Both the position numbers and the translations under genes were made by a program. A stretch of 64,000 bases of DNA, from positions 3,176,147 to 3,240,146 of the forward strand of contig CM055109.1 of assembly GCA_029204225.1 (NCBI GenBank). Reading direction: 5' to 3'. Below are positions 32,570-44,049 of this stretch, one piece after another (within the stretch, counting starts at the first letter, position 1; every line of letters begins with the position of its first letter). Under the pieces are notes generated by a model. The model ran no database searches. It was not told the origin of the DNA and was given only the letters and a program-made list of their open reading frames with translations. The DNA is from Diphasiastrum complanatum (lineage: Eukaryota > Streptophyta > Lycopodiopsida > Lycopodiales > Lycopodiaceae).

Positions 32570-35265
32570 TTACACTATGCAGTTAAAGTTCGTTTGTGCA
32601 TAAACATTGATTTACAGTATACTTAAGTTTTGTAAAGCCTATGTTACTTGAATTTGTTAGAAAGCTTGTATTTGGTTAAATAAATCTTTCAAAATGTGCT
32701 TCAGTTTTGAAAGTTATTTTCCTAGATAGAACTTGACAATATTTATATTTTTTGGTATAGTTTCAGTTATCTTTCAATCCGTTAAAAAAAAATTTGGATA
32801 TTAAAAATTTTCAATGTCTTTTAAAAATGTATATTCCATGTGAGTTTTTGAAGTTATATGATATTAAATGAAAAATGTTTTTATAGCTTGCATGAAGATG
32901 CTCACGTAGCTCATTATCATTAAATTTGAATATATTTTGTATCTCTTTGTTGACCAAGTTACAAATATAATTAAATTTGAATATATCAATAAGATAGTTT
33001 GATATAAAAAGTATGTTTGCTTTGATATTAAAAAAATACAATATATAATTACACTATTAAAATTTATTTTGTTGTTTTTGTAAATGTGAATATAATTAAA
33101 AAATAGACAATATTCTGTAATTAGCAAATTAAAAAATTAGTACAAAGTAGAAAATTATGTAGGTTTTTGAGGAGATTTTGAACATTTTTTTGTTGACCTT
33201 CTTGATATACAAAAGAAACATATTTTTGTAGGTTTATAATTTTTCACATATTTGTATCTTAAAAATATAAGAAAAACACGTCATTTTTAAGATTTGTATC
33301 CATAAAAAATATGGTTTTTGTAAAATGACCTCTTTTTTATCAATTTTGAAAGATTCCTTAAGGAGAACCTTGCAATGTTTCTCGTTCAACTCGCAATGGT
33401 GTTAAGTATACTTTAGGTTAAAAAGATGCTTGGCATTTGCAAGTTGCAACAAACTCTTATCCAACGCTAAATCATTATGAATCTCTTATTGGTTATTAGA
33501 TTCATATTCTCTTCCAACACTTGTCAATGATTACTTTATGCAAATTCAAACAAGCAGTTCAAATTATCCTCCACTACATCTACTACACACAATGAGTAGT
33601 CTTGATCTTCGATAATGGACTACTATCCTTTAAGGATATATGGGGATGAGTTGTATAAAGTATATCTCTGTGTGAAGGTTGTATAGGATCTACATTTGGT
33701 CATTGATGGCACCTAGCACAAAAGCGCATCATTTGTTGCAAATGTAGTTTAAGACTATCGAATGCACAAGCTATGTACTAATAAAATCTCATTTTCTTTT
33801 ATTTTTTTTTCATTTTTTTCCACCTTGTCAATCTCAATCTCATATGACATCACAAATACATCTTAGCACAAATTAAAATATACAAATTGCAATAACATTA
33901 ATAAAAAAATACATTTTTGCATGGAGGACTCCTCAATGTACTTTTTGTGCTTCTAAACATGTTGAGTTACTTTTTTCTTTTTTTTTTGAGAAGTCCTATA
34001 CATTGTGTGCAATTAAACTCTTATTTGACTAATTTGAACCATCTAAGAGTTGAAATTCCAATAGAATCTAGTGCAATATGCAGATCACATCACATAATTA
34101 CCATGACCACTCCTCACAAGCTCTCAAAAATGGCACAACAAAAGTTATTAGATTACAAAGAAACAATGTACATATAGAGTATTCACAAACTGCATGAAAA
34201 GGTAGGTGTCCTAAAACTGGCCTACCACCTGTCAAACTAAGGTCGGGCTCAGTATGGCCAAATTCGACCGACAAACTTGGGACATGCCCCCAAGTATAGC
34301 AAGTACTGTAAATAACTCTGTACAGGCTTATTTTTCCTACGTGTGGCTACTCGACTAACCCAAGTAGCCGGCTACGGGATCAATGCTCAATCAATATATC
34401 CTAATGGGTCACGTCCCGATCACAACCTTATATAGTAAACCAAATAAATTGTACACTAATTACATCATCACATTTAGAGCTTATACTAATGAATCAGATT
34501 ACAACTGATTTCTAACTCTCTCCCTTAAGCTCAAATGTTATAAGAGTGAAAAACAATAATCTGTAGTGTTCAAAAGATGTTATGCATATTCCTACTACCT
34601 ATGTACTTGACTCACACTCAAGCACACCAACAAACCACCAGGTTTGACTCACAAAGTATCATGTAAACACAATGCTCATGCAAAGAGTCTACCACACTCT
34701 CGACCAACTGACTCGTCCCCATCCAACTTGAAACACAAGTGGACCACATGAGCAACATGGCACAACCGAGGAAATCCCACTGCCACCATGAGAATTACAT
34801 CCTCCATCTAGCTAGGCTGACATCCTATCAGACACTTATAAGCACAAATCTATAAAGTTGACATACAACCTGAGGAAATCTTACTGCCACCATAAGACTA
34901 TACCCTCACTGGATAAACAGCTAGTAGACATAATGACAAGTCAAAGAGCATATCAAATGAGTACTTTGTTCTTGACGTAGCAAATGCACAACTACATACA
35001 ACTCCAACCCAGATCTGGACTCCCATGACAAGGTAACATTAGAGAAAGTTTGAGAACAAAGAGGGCCTTCCAAAAAGATTCCTTTTATTTTTTTCTACTC
35101 TTAAAGCTTTCTCTAGACCAATAATAAAACTCCATGTGTACTTCTATGTAACGTAGAAAATCTGCCCAGAAAAAGTGGGGCAAATCTTCTTAAACTTTAA
35201 CATATGATATATATTGAAGAAGAAGAAAAAAAAGTTTAAACCTTGAAAGTAGGAAAAAAAGAGAG
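32570..35265. other. AT-rich intergenic DNA
   Basis: Very AT-rich to about 34.2 kb, then more mixed sequence. Frames of up to 87 codons occur but have no motif and low-complexity composition. No element boundaries seen. Confidence 0.4.
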
Positions 35266-35269
35266 GGGG

Positions 35270-35935
35270 GGAGAGGATCTACATTAAGGAGGGGTGGGGG
35301 AGGCCATGCCTCCATGGGAAAGGGAGTCGCGTCCCCTTTGGGCGCTGGCGCTATTCGGGGTGTGGCACCCTCATTGGGCCACCACAACCCGCCCACCCCC
35401 TTATGCCAACATGGGGGGTGCTAGCGCATGGGCGCCAACATGCCCCTTCCCATCCTTAGCAGTTCTGGGGGAGGCAGCGCTTAGTCTGAAGGGGGGGGGG
35501 GGGGGGGGGGGGGCGGGGGGACCCTGGCTGCACGATAGTCCGGGCCCCAAATGATTTTGGATAGAATAACTCCATGCAGAATCCAAGTATTTGAATTTTC
35601 TTCTACTACGGTACACAAACATGTGTCAAGCTTTGAATTCCTCTAACCTAATTAAATGATATGATGCAGCAGCCTAAACTATGTACACCATAAATGATGT
35701 CCACAGGATGGCCCGGGCTTCCGTGCAGCCAGCCCCCCCGGGCCCGTGCACTGCCTCCCCCATAATCGTTGTGGATGGGAGGGGGCACATTGGTGCCCAT
35801 GCGACAGCGTGCCTCCAGGTTGGCATCGAGGTGGGGGGAGGGGGGGTGTGGTGGCCCCCAATGAGGGCGCTGTGCTCGAAAGAACACCATCACGCACCCC
35901 GAAGGGGGCGCAGCCCCTCTCTCTCTCTCTCTCTC
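35270..35935. repeat. GC-rich foldback (inverted repeat) with poly-G tract
   Basis: Arms of roughly 200 bp at about 35,330-35,550 and 35,700-35,930 match in inverted orientation, with about 145 bp of AT-rich DNA between. For example CCTCATTGGGCCACCACA on the left corresponds to the complement of TGTGGTGGCCCCCAATGAGG on the right. CTGGCTGCACGATAGTCCGG corresponds to the complement of CCGGGCTTCCGTGCAGCCAG. The left arm carries 23 consecutive G (35,491-35,513), a C, and six more G. The right arm ends in a CT microsatellite (about 35,917-35,938). Frames on both strands are by-products. A foldback or MITE-like element is possible. Confidence 0.65.
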
Positions 35936-35940
35936 TCAAC

Positions 35941-37439
35941 TATAACTAGATCATAAAACTATAACTTAATCATAGGTTATTTTATTTTGGTAATCTAGAT
36001 ACTATTGATTGAAAAAAAAATTGAACCCCCCACATTAATTTTGATTTTTTCAAGAATTTCCTCACACTCTTTATTATATCTTTTTTTTTTTTCACATTAA
36101 TGGTTTAAATTTTTCTTTACTTTATTATATTTGGCTGCCCAAGTTGTAAACTTGGGTAGCCTACATGGCAATCCTTATAGGGCCCTTTTCAAACTAAAAT
36201 TTTCTCTAATGCATGCAAGCCCACACACACTCATGCAAACCAACACGAATGATAAAGCGTCAAATACATGACCAAGGCATGCCCATAAGTGGTATCATGT
36301 CGTACCAACACCTATGCCACCTGCAGATCCGTTGCTACACCACTAGTCTCCAAATCAGATCCTCAACTATGGCCTACACCTGTAACAAGATGCCCTCACG
36401 TCCAAGTGGATCCAACTATCCAATATTCCTTGAAAGTTGATCCCCTTCCATTCCCCATGCTCCAAGCATAAGAGTCTACCAAGGACTCAATGAATGAATG
36501 TACACAAACCTCACCATAGGCTATACCTGAGTAGCTCGCCTATCTCTTAGAGGTACTGATGATAGTTTGTCTCTCCTACATCCCATGTAGGCTCAACTTC
36601 CCATGCTTGACGTTGCCAACTCTAATTTGACCAGAATATAGGCCTCCCACCAAGGAGCCTATCTCACCACAACATCCATCATAGCGTCCAAGCCAAAGCA
36701 AATGCAAACTAGATCCACTATCGTGATAAATAACTCACCCACGATTCATAGCATATCAGGTAGGATAGCTCCAGATCCTTGTACCCTTTACCATCTAATC
36801 ACCAAGTATCCATTACCCGCTGATAGCTCCCCAAGAATCTATCCACCTAGATCTAACCAAAAGCTGCATCCTACTTACCAAATAGATGATGGATAGAAAT
36901 AACATGTGACGCCAACCTGGAGACTACCGTGCATATAATCATGCAGCTCACCTGATCACTCACCAAAGTATCATCTGTCACTCCTTGAGCAACCATCTCC
37001 ATCTCTGTCGGCTCACAACCATGGGCATGCTGGATCCACATCACCCCGTAATGCACTCCATGCCCTCAAGATATGTACCACGCCAGGTACACTCCATGTT
37101 TGTGCCAAAATCTCTTTTGCATTTTGTCCCTATTTTCAACCAATATCTTTGAATCGCTATAACTTTTTAGTAGTAGGTCAAAAGTATGACATGTAATATA
37201 TTATTGGAAAGCGCTTGACGAGCGTTTCAAATGCTTTCCAATGCACCAATTTTTGTTGCATTCTGACATAGCAATCAAAAGTTATGCCATTTTTAGTGTA
37301 GAATCAAAATGTGACTCAAAGAAGTAACATTACGTTAAAGCCACTATGTCAAGAAACTATAGCCACATGTACAAAAGAAGTGAATAAAAGTGAATAAAAA
37401 ATGACAAAGGAATCTTGACAAAAGGCCCTTTATGTATTT
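35941..37439. other. Intergenic, nothing recognised
   Basis: AT-rich at first, then C-rich repeat-like DNA. 37,110-37,290 (for example TATTGGAAAGCGCTTGACGA) looks like a dispersed plant repeat but I cannot name it. No gene supported. Confidence 0.35.
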
Positions 37440-37607
37440 AAACTTCCTCTAATGTGGAGGATTAGTCTAAGTGATAGGAAAAACTATTAGTGACTTAAAA
37501 GTGAAAATCTGATACAGAAATACAGAACAAGAAAACAATTACTCTATCAGCTAGTAGAGTCTTGTACTGTGGAAGCTTATCAAACTACAAAAGTAGCTTT
37601 GATACCA
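37440..37607 (-). mobile_element. Copia leader and primer-binding site, inverted
   Basis: On the minus strand the LTR piece at 37,608-38,065 ends CTCCGACA and is followed at once by TGGTATCAAAGC (37,607-37,596), a copia primer site. About 155 bp of leader follow before homology is lost near 37,440. This is the segment expected after the copia-1 5' LTR, but it lies here in opposite orientation. Confidence 0.75.
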
Positions 37608-38065
37608 TGTCGGAGAAAGAGGGTGTGTCATGTGTGAGAAACGAAAATAGCTCGAAAAGAAAACGAACACGAAAAAGGAGCGAACTCAAAACTCGAACAA
37701 AAAGTGTTTGTGTGCAGCGGAATAAGCTATATTACTCTTTTTTTAAACATGATTACGCCTATCAGAAATGAATAGAATGTTAGTGATGGAAATTACGGTC
37801 GTTCTGATTACGTAGCCAAACATTAATAAAAAAGAATAATTTGTCACGAATAGCTAGACAAATTATTAGTCGCGAATGATTCGCGAAGAGCTAGACTGAG
37901 CTCGACTGATAATCAGTTGTGAATGATTCGCGAAAGTCAAGACTAAATATTAGTCGTCAACAGCTAGACTAATAATAACTCGTTGAAAACAGATTACCAG
38001 ATTGAGCAATAAGAAAGTCAGACAAAATAAAAATAAACATAGCAATATTGACACAAATCTGAACG
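37608..38065 (-). repeat. Copia-1-type LTR, 3' part, inverted
   Basis: The complement of this stretch aligns with the last ~480 bp of the copia-1 3' LTR (24,836-25,315), starting CGTTCAGATTTGTGTC and ending CTCCGACA. The first part of the LTR is absent: a gypsy LTR adjoins at 38,066, at the same point where gypsy A interrupts the copia LTR at 8,199. Confidence 0.85.
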
Positions 38066-38882
38066 TGTAGGGTCCAAGATCTTGCGTAGTATAGCCCTCC
38101 CGCCTTTCAACAAGGGTTAGATCACTGGATAGGTACCTAACTATGCATAGATGCTAAATTTAGTTAGTTTTCTACTTCCTCCCTAACTCTATACACCACT
38201 AACACTACTCTCTCTTAACTCTACTCCTCTACACTAACATTCATCATGATTTGGGTGAAGGAAAGGGATAGAAAATGAGATGAAGAGAGAAGAGAAGAGA
38301 GAAAGAGAGGGAGATGAGATGGAGGTTAGCTCAAATGCTCAATGTCATTGCTTATGGAAAAACCTTAACTAGCATAACCAAAAAGCATGAAAAATGAAAA
38401 TAACAAGCAATCGCAATAATAGCATAAGCAAGATTGATTAGCAAATGAGGATGCTTGAGCTCTCAAAATGGTAGAGTCTCCTCCTCTCTATTAAGCATCA
38501 AAATAGTGTACAAATGGTGTCTTTTTATAAAATGGGGAAGGCCCTTGCCCCTCAATTCTATTGGCTAATATTCACATTAATCCTATCCATTCATCTTGGA
38601 CCCAACTTGATCCAAGAGTCCACAAAAAGTACATTGGAAATCACAAGATTCATGTGAGTCCAAAATTGGACCCAATTCTAAAAAGTCAATTCTAAGTTTA
38701 GAATTGACTTTGGGCCTCAAGTTTTATTTTAATTATGAAGGGCCCAAGTCTATTATTTTATTTACAACTTCACTTGCGTGCTCATTGGGCCATGGGCTTA
38801 TACACGCGGGATGCCATGCCCTCGCAACACATTTTATTGGATGATTTTATTTATTTACACTTTGTTGGGAATACCCCCAACA
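38066..38882 (-). repeat. Gypsy A' 3' LTR, inverted
   Basis: An 817-bp LTR whose complement runs TGTTGGGGGTATTCCC...GACCCTACA and matches 8,200-9,026 closely, including the TATA box (complement of 38,522-38,529) and GA/CT tract. Minus-strand gypsy sequence precedes it and copia LTR follows. Confidence 0.9.
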
Positions 38883-38889
38883 GGACCCA

Positions 38890-41800
38890 CGACCTGAAGT
38901 AGTGTCGGTCCCTCGGCACTCTGCCGGTTTAGTATAGCATTTTCTTCGCCCGCCTTTGCTGGATCAGGTAGGTGGTGACGTCCTCCATAAAGTTGAGGCG
39001 GTCCAGTTTCTTCAAGTCCTTGGGCGTGTAAAAGGACTTGTGGACTCCTTGCAGCCAATCTTGGTCGACCCATGTTTGGAATCTGCGTGTTCATGGATCG
39101 CCCAGAAGTGCAGCTCGGTAATACACACGAGCGATTGACAGCTGATCTTCGACTTTGTCTAAAGCTAGCACCTTATTTATGTCAAAGAATATGGATGGGA
39201 GAAAATTGTCCCATTTAGTCTCGATCCCCTTTAGATGTTCTAAGTCCCGGACGTAAGTGACTGTCGCGCGGACTGTTGGATCAAGGCTATTGATATAATG
39301 GTTTGCGAACGCGGTGAGAGCCCTTCTAGCATCTACATCCATAGCCCACCCATATTCTAACTGTATGATTGGCCAATTAAAATTTTGAAGTGTGATCTTG
39401 TTTAGAGGGATGCCGCATTCCGCCCATTTGGATCTTCGTGTACATGACAGGAAGTGCGCGTTCACCCGTAATTGTTGTGGACTCATCACGTAGGCCCTAA
39501 TGGCCGTAGGGTCTCTTTCGAACAACTACTGACGCCACTCTGGTTGTGGTTGGAGGGCGGATAATGTTTGCAGTTCTTTGCCCTTTATGGTCTGAGCTGA
39601 AAACGATATCTGTCAACCGTCTCTTGATGACTCGTGGGGATACTTTGATAGGAATCCGTTGATTTTCTCCTCCATGGACTTGGGTCTTCAGAAGGCCCGG
39701 CTAACAGATATCATGCGCGAACCTCTGGATGATGTGTCTTGGCTTTGGGTAGTATCTGCACCTTGGCCCTGGTCTCGCGTCTCAGCAGTTGTATCTGTTT
39801 GCCCTTGATCTTGGCCTTCAGACCCTTGATCTTGGTTAAATCCCCCTGCTGCCTACTGGCTTTGGTCTTGGCTGGTACTGGCCTGTGCAGCGTCAAAAAT
39901 CGGTGACGATGGAATTACCACGGGGGTGGGCTGGGCCTTCGTCTCCATGAATTTTTGACACGCCTTCAGAGCTTGCTTGGCCTAGGCGAGCTCGTGAGTT
40001 GCGCTTGTCCGATATTTGTTGAACTCTGCCTGGTAGCTATTTAAGGGTTGGCTATAAACCTGCACCTGATGCCGAAGAAGATTCATTTTTGATTGAGAAA
40101 GCGGCCTTGAGTCTGGTGCAGGTTGAGCTAACCAGACAAGCTTTTCATCTTGTTGGGCTTTGACCTCCATCCCCAGGTGCGTATTCTCTGCTTCCAAAAG
40201 GTTTAGTTGCGCCTGGATGGGAGCAAGCCGTTGGGACACTTCAGATTGAAGTTCTCACACCTTTGTGGAGGCCTCTGTCAACGCTTTGGAGAGGCTTTGG
40301 ATATATTTGTTGAGGCCCCCCTCCTTCTGCTATAGCTTGGCAATCTTCTGGTGCCACTTCTTGTTCATGTTGGTGCGTTAGAATCAGTTCGTGCTGCAGC
40401 TTGGTGAGGTTTGCTCGCAGCTGTGTGTTACTCATCGCCAGGTGTAGTACCCTGCTTTCCAGAATGGCTTTGGTCGCTACCACATCCAAGATGTATTTTC
40501 CCAGAGTCTGGTACGTCGTCGTTAGGTTTGTGGGAGCAGCCGGTACACTGGCATTGATAGGGGCTTGTGTTGTATCGGCCCCGACGACTTGTGGAATACC
40601 GTCGTCATTATCTTCTATCAGGTTCTCATTGGACCTAATGCCATCTGGGCTGGTAGGATCAGTCCGATCTGGCGATGGTACGAAAACTGTTTGAATAAAT
40701 GCGTCATCAGGCAACGGTTGGTTGCCCTCGGCAACCTTTGGTGGTGAAGCAGGTGGGATTTGAGAAGCAACTGTGGAAATAGGGGTGAGGACGGTTTGTC
40801 CCAACGAGAGGATGGGAGGAACAGAGGAGAACTGAAGAGTGGTGTGGAGTATGGAAGAAGGCGAAGATAGAGCAGAAAGAGTCTGGCGTGGGGGTGAAAA
40901 ATTGATGACTTGCATCCACGCCAGAGTGTCTTGAGACAATTGAAAATCATAAGGATTGAACGGAATGGAAGCAACGATGGCGGCAAGAGTGATGGAGGAT
41001 GGGATGGTGATGGACGGAGTAGTGGATAACAGAACAGAGATAGGAATCGTATTAACAGAGGAAACGAGACTGGACACAGAACCAGATGTGGATGGAATAG
41101 GAAGAGAGGTAGCGACAACAGAGATCGGAATGCGGGGTTGCACATAAGAAGAAGTGACGGTGGTTGATGGGGTGGTTAGTGCGATAGTGGAGGCGCATCT
41201 TTGGGTAGTAGGTGGAGATGTTGATGTAGAGGCAGCGCCACGCATTCGTTTGCTGGCCGTTGTGTTAATAATTGCAGGTTGGGAGGAGGTGGATGCTCGA
41301 AAAGGCGGATAAAGGTTAGTGTGTGGCACGAGGGTAGACAAAAGGGATGAGCATTGGAAACTACGCACTTTCGCCTTGAGAAGTGCGCAGGCAAAGTTAC
41401 ACAATAGGGGGCCTGCTGCGATACGCTCACAGTTGTTGGGTTTGATAGAGTTGGTTAGTTCAAGAATAAGAAAGCTATGCCAGTCGTATGGCACAACGGA
41501 GGGGCCAGAGAATTCCAGAAAGGATTCCACTATCTGACTCAGCAACTTAGACTGGATTCTGTCCTTGCGAAATGTTGAAATAACCAGAAAGTTATTCAAC
41601 AGATGTGCAGCCGCTTGAATGACGAGTTTCGTGATAGCATCTATCAAGTAACTATTATTAGTCTGAATTGGGATTTTCGGTGCAGTTTGGGTGACGAAAG
41701 GCTTGATCAGAGTTTTGGCGTGGCGATGGGAGATCGGCTGACGATCACCGGACATAATGCCAAGGGTGACCATCGAGCCTGCGTTAATCCTGACCTTGTA

Positions 41801-42058
41801 CATGGTACCTTGGTACAAAAAGTGGAAACGAGTCTTTTCCTCGTCCTAGGTGGCATAAGCGTGAAGGGCGAGGCCCATGTTAATCTCAGAATGAAAAAGC
41901 GTCGGGTAAAAACCCATTGCCTCTAGAAGTGGGCCGGTTGTCTGCAGCCATGGTTGGATCAAAGCATCAGAGGGTAGAGGCCAAATCTGTGTGGCCTCGG
42001 GGATTTCACGCTGGATCACCTGTTTGGTGCCAGAGTCTTCAGAGGATGAGGAGGCCAT
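38890..42058 (-). pseudogene. Extra 3' ORF of gypsy A', between pol and LTR
   Basis: Starts at ATG 42,058 (MASSSSEDSGTKQVIQREIP), conserved with gypsy B at 63,602. Fragments 42,058-41,846, 41,818-40,241 (525 codons), 40,239-39,982, 39,896-39,711 and 39,525-39,091 are the same orientation and would make a product near 1,000 residues. In order: a globular N-terminal part (PWLQTTGPLLEAMGFYPTLF; WHSFLILELTNSIKPNNCER), a Ser/Thr/Pro-rich middle, coiled-coil-like stretches (LQHELILTHQHEQ; EAENTHLGMEVKAQQDEK), a basic segment, and a C-terminal part (WPIIQLEYGWAMDVDARRAL). No enzyme motif seen. The N-terminal part loosely recalls plant transposon-associated domains, but this is a guess. Stops and frameshifts break it. 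Extra ORFs after pol are known in some Tat-lineage elements. Confidence 0.6.
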
Positions 42059-42072
42059 GTTAGCAGTGATGA

Positions 42073-42399
42073 TTAGAGGTCGAAAAAAAAAGAAAAACGG
42101 TGAAAAATGGAAAAAGGTGTGGAAATGGCAGAAAACTGTGAATAACGAGTGTTGGATGAGAAGAAGTGTATTTCAGAGCATAGATCAATTTTCAGTATGA
42201 TCGGATGATAGCTGGTAGAAAGTTTGGTCGCAAACGGAGAACGTGGTAATTTTAGTGTAAATTTTGGTAGAGCTTCGCTAGCAAAGGTGACAAATGTCTC
42301 GAATTCAGCCCTTATATAGCGGAATTTAGAGTGCGTATTAGGTGAAATCCACTTTCCCTTGTTCAGTTCCACCCAAATTTTGGCAGGCACCTTCATCAC
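42073..42399 (-). other. Conserved 108-codon frame before the extra 3' ORF (A')
   Basis: The frame begins MMKVPAKIWVELNKGKWISP and ends FHRFSFFFDL 15 bases before the ATG of the extra ORF. Gypsy B has a frame of exactly the same length and position (63,261-63,587) with no indels. It spans the internal TATA box, so it may simply be well-preserved leader DNA or a real short upstream ORF. Confidence 0.4.
42311..42318 (-). promoter_or_regulatory. Internal TATA box before the extra 3' ORF (A')
   Basis: The minus strand reads CCGCTATATAAGGGCTGAAT, about 253 bases before ATG 42,058. Gypsy B has CCGTTATATAAGGGCTGAAT 252 bases before its ATG. This is a strong TATA context outside the LTR and suggests separate transcription of the extra ORF. 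Confidence 0.55.
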
Positions 42400-42449
42400 A
42401 AAATTATAAGACCTCAGGGAAGTCTACAAGAGTTCAATTTCAAGATCTT

Positions 42450-43220
42450 GCAAACTGTAATGTCGGATGCAAAATGGCCCCCACCCATGCCTTCATGTGA
42501 AAGCGAAATGATCTGGTGGCCTCATGAGGAAGAATACACCGCCGAAGAATTCCGTCTGGTCCTCTTTGTTATAACTGGCCGGCAATCAGCTGATAAGGTC
42601 TAGCCTTCAAGATCAATTTCCGTTGTTCCGCCTTTGGTAGTGATTTGTCTGGTTGGTCTCACATTAGATACTCAACAATGTCGGCAGCCCATTCTGGTAC
42701 TGTGTCCACGTAAAATAAGACAACATCTGCCAGCTCATCATCGGGTTGGGTGGCAATCTCCTTCCTTTTGATTCGTGATATATGATCTTCCATGTAATGT
42801 TGTTTTCCCTTGCGAACTACTATCCAAAAATCAAATTCCAACAACAGAAGTAGCCATCTGGTGATTCTCCTGGTGTTGCAAGTTTTATTAACAAGATAGA
42901 GCAAGGGTTGATGGTCCGTATAAAAAGCAGAATGTGTGGCCATTAGGTAATGTCGAAATTTCTTAACCGCATAAATCATTGCTAGTGCTTCCTGCTCTGT
43001 GGTTGAATAATTCATTTCGGTATCACTGAGCTGTCGGCTTGCAAATCGGATTGGAAAATCCTTTTTGTGTTCACCTGGCTGGCTTAAGACTGCTCCAACT
43101 GCATACTTTGATGCATTCATATGCACGTGAAACTCAATGGACCAATTGGGGGGGGCGTAAGATTGGTCCTGAAACCAATGCATCCTTTAGCTTCTAGAAA
43201 GCCTTTAGGGCTTCCTTGTG
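42450..43220 (-). pseudogene. Gypsy A' RNase H and integrase N-terminal stub
   Basis: 43,183-42,659 is an open RNase H frame: NWSIEFHVHMNASKYAVGAVL, FASRQLSDTEMNYSTTEQE, YAVKKFRHYLM and FYTDHQPLLYLVNK. The first catalytic Asp of the family (HMDAS) is Asn here. Below 42,659 the sequence matches the integrase N-terminal region of gypsy B (complement of CCTCATGAGG...CATGAAGG) to about 42,450. There it jumps to sequence lying just before the extra ORF, so the integrase core is deleted. Homology at the other end begins near 43,220, close to the RT/RNase H boundary. Confidence 0.85.
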
Positions 43221-43413
43221 AAGGATTTCAGATCATTCAAGATCCAATCCAAGTCCCAAATCTTTGGTTACAATAAGGAGCAAACCAACAATCCTGCCAA
43301 TGTTGAAAAATCAGCATCTACCTACAAAATGAGATGCAAACTCTAAGAGATATTGATCAAACATGAGCCAAAACATAAAATATGTTTGTTTTCTATACAA
43401 CTACAGTACCCTA

Positions 43414-44045
43414 CTGTATTTCACACGTGTGGAACCGAAAATAGCAATAAATTTTCATTCTACACATAGAATTGCAAGATAACACCAAGATAGTGCACCA
43501 ATGAGTAGTAGAACCCAAAGAGAACCATGTATAATGATGAAATGAGAGATAGAAGAGAGAAAATATGTCTTTCCACGAGTTACATCCTTTTATAGAGTTT
43601 CCAAACCCTATTTGGCCACTTGGCTTTTCCTCCAAAATGTAAACCCTACTATTTTTGGGTCTAGATTCAATGTACCCAAAGTTCAAATTTGAATCTCTCT
43701 CAAACTCGACTACCAACTTTCTCACACTCTCCAAAAGTGTTTATTGAATGTATTTTAAACTAATATAACTTCAAAAAGTTTATCTCTAAGTCTAAAATGA
43801 GTTTTGGCCTCTTATTGACAATTTACCAAAATGTGACTAAACTAGTTGAAATCTCTCACACTCCCTCTTCAACTAGTTTTGGCATAGTTTTGACAATAGA
43901 ACTTTGATCCAACTTTAGAATGATCTCCATCCTAAGTATAGATCTTCTTTCTAAGGTTATAAAGTATCTTTCATAATTGATATAGAGAATAGTGTCCAAA
44001 TTGGATGCTTCACTATTTCTTACATCAATTTTACACATCAAGATA
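43414..44045 (-). mobile_element. Copia-3-like LTR and polyprotein end (fragment)
   Basis: 43,414-43,859 begins TGTATTTCACACGTGTGG and ends ATCTCTCACA, resembling the solo LTR at 46,397-47,213 in its start and end. The following 43,860-44,045 (minus frame ending PKLVEEGV) has the position of an internal 3' end. The element is cut off at 44,045 by plus-strand copia sequence. 43,221-43,413 is unassigned. Confidence 0.4.
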
Positions 44046-44049
44046 TAAC

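Noticed and set aside
35190-35956. Gly/Pro-rich frames on both strands
   Set aside because: Produced by the GC-rich foldback and poly-G tract; no consistent frame between the two arms.
40401-41147. Plus-strand and alternate minus-strand frames in 40.4-42.2 kb
   Set aside because: Shadows of the extra 3' ORF, which is supported by its conserved start in gypsy B.
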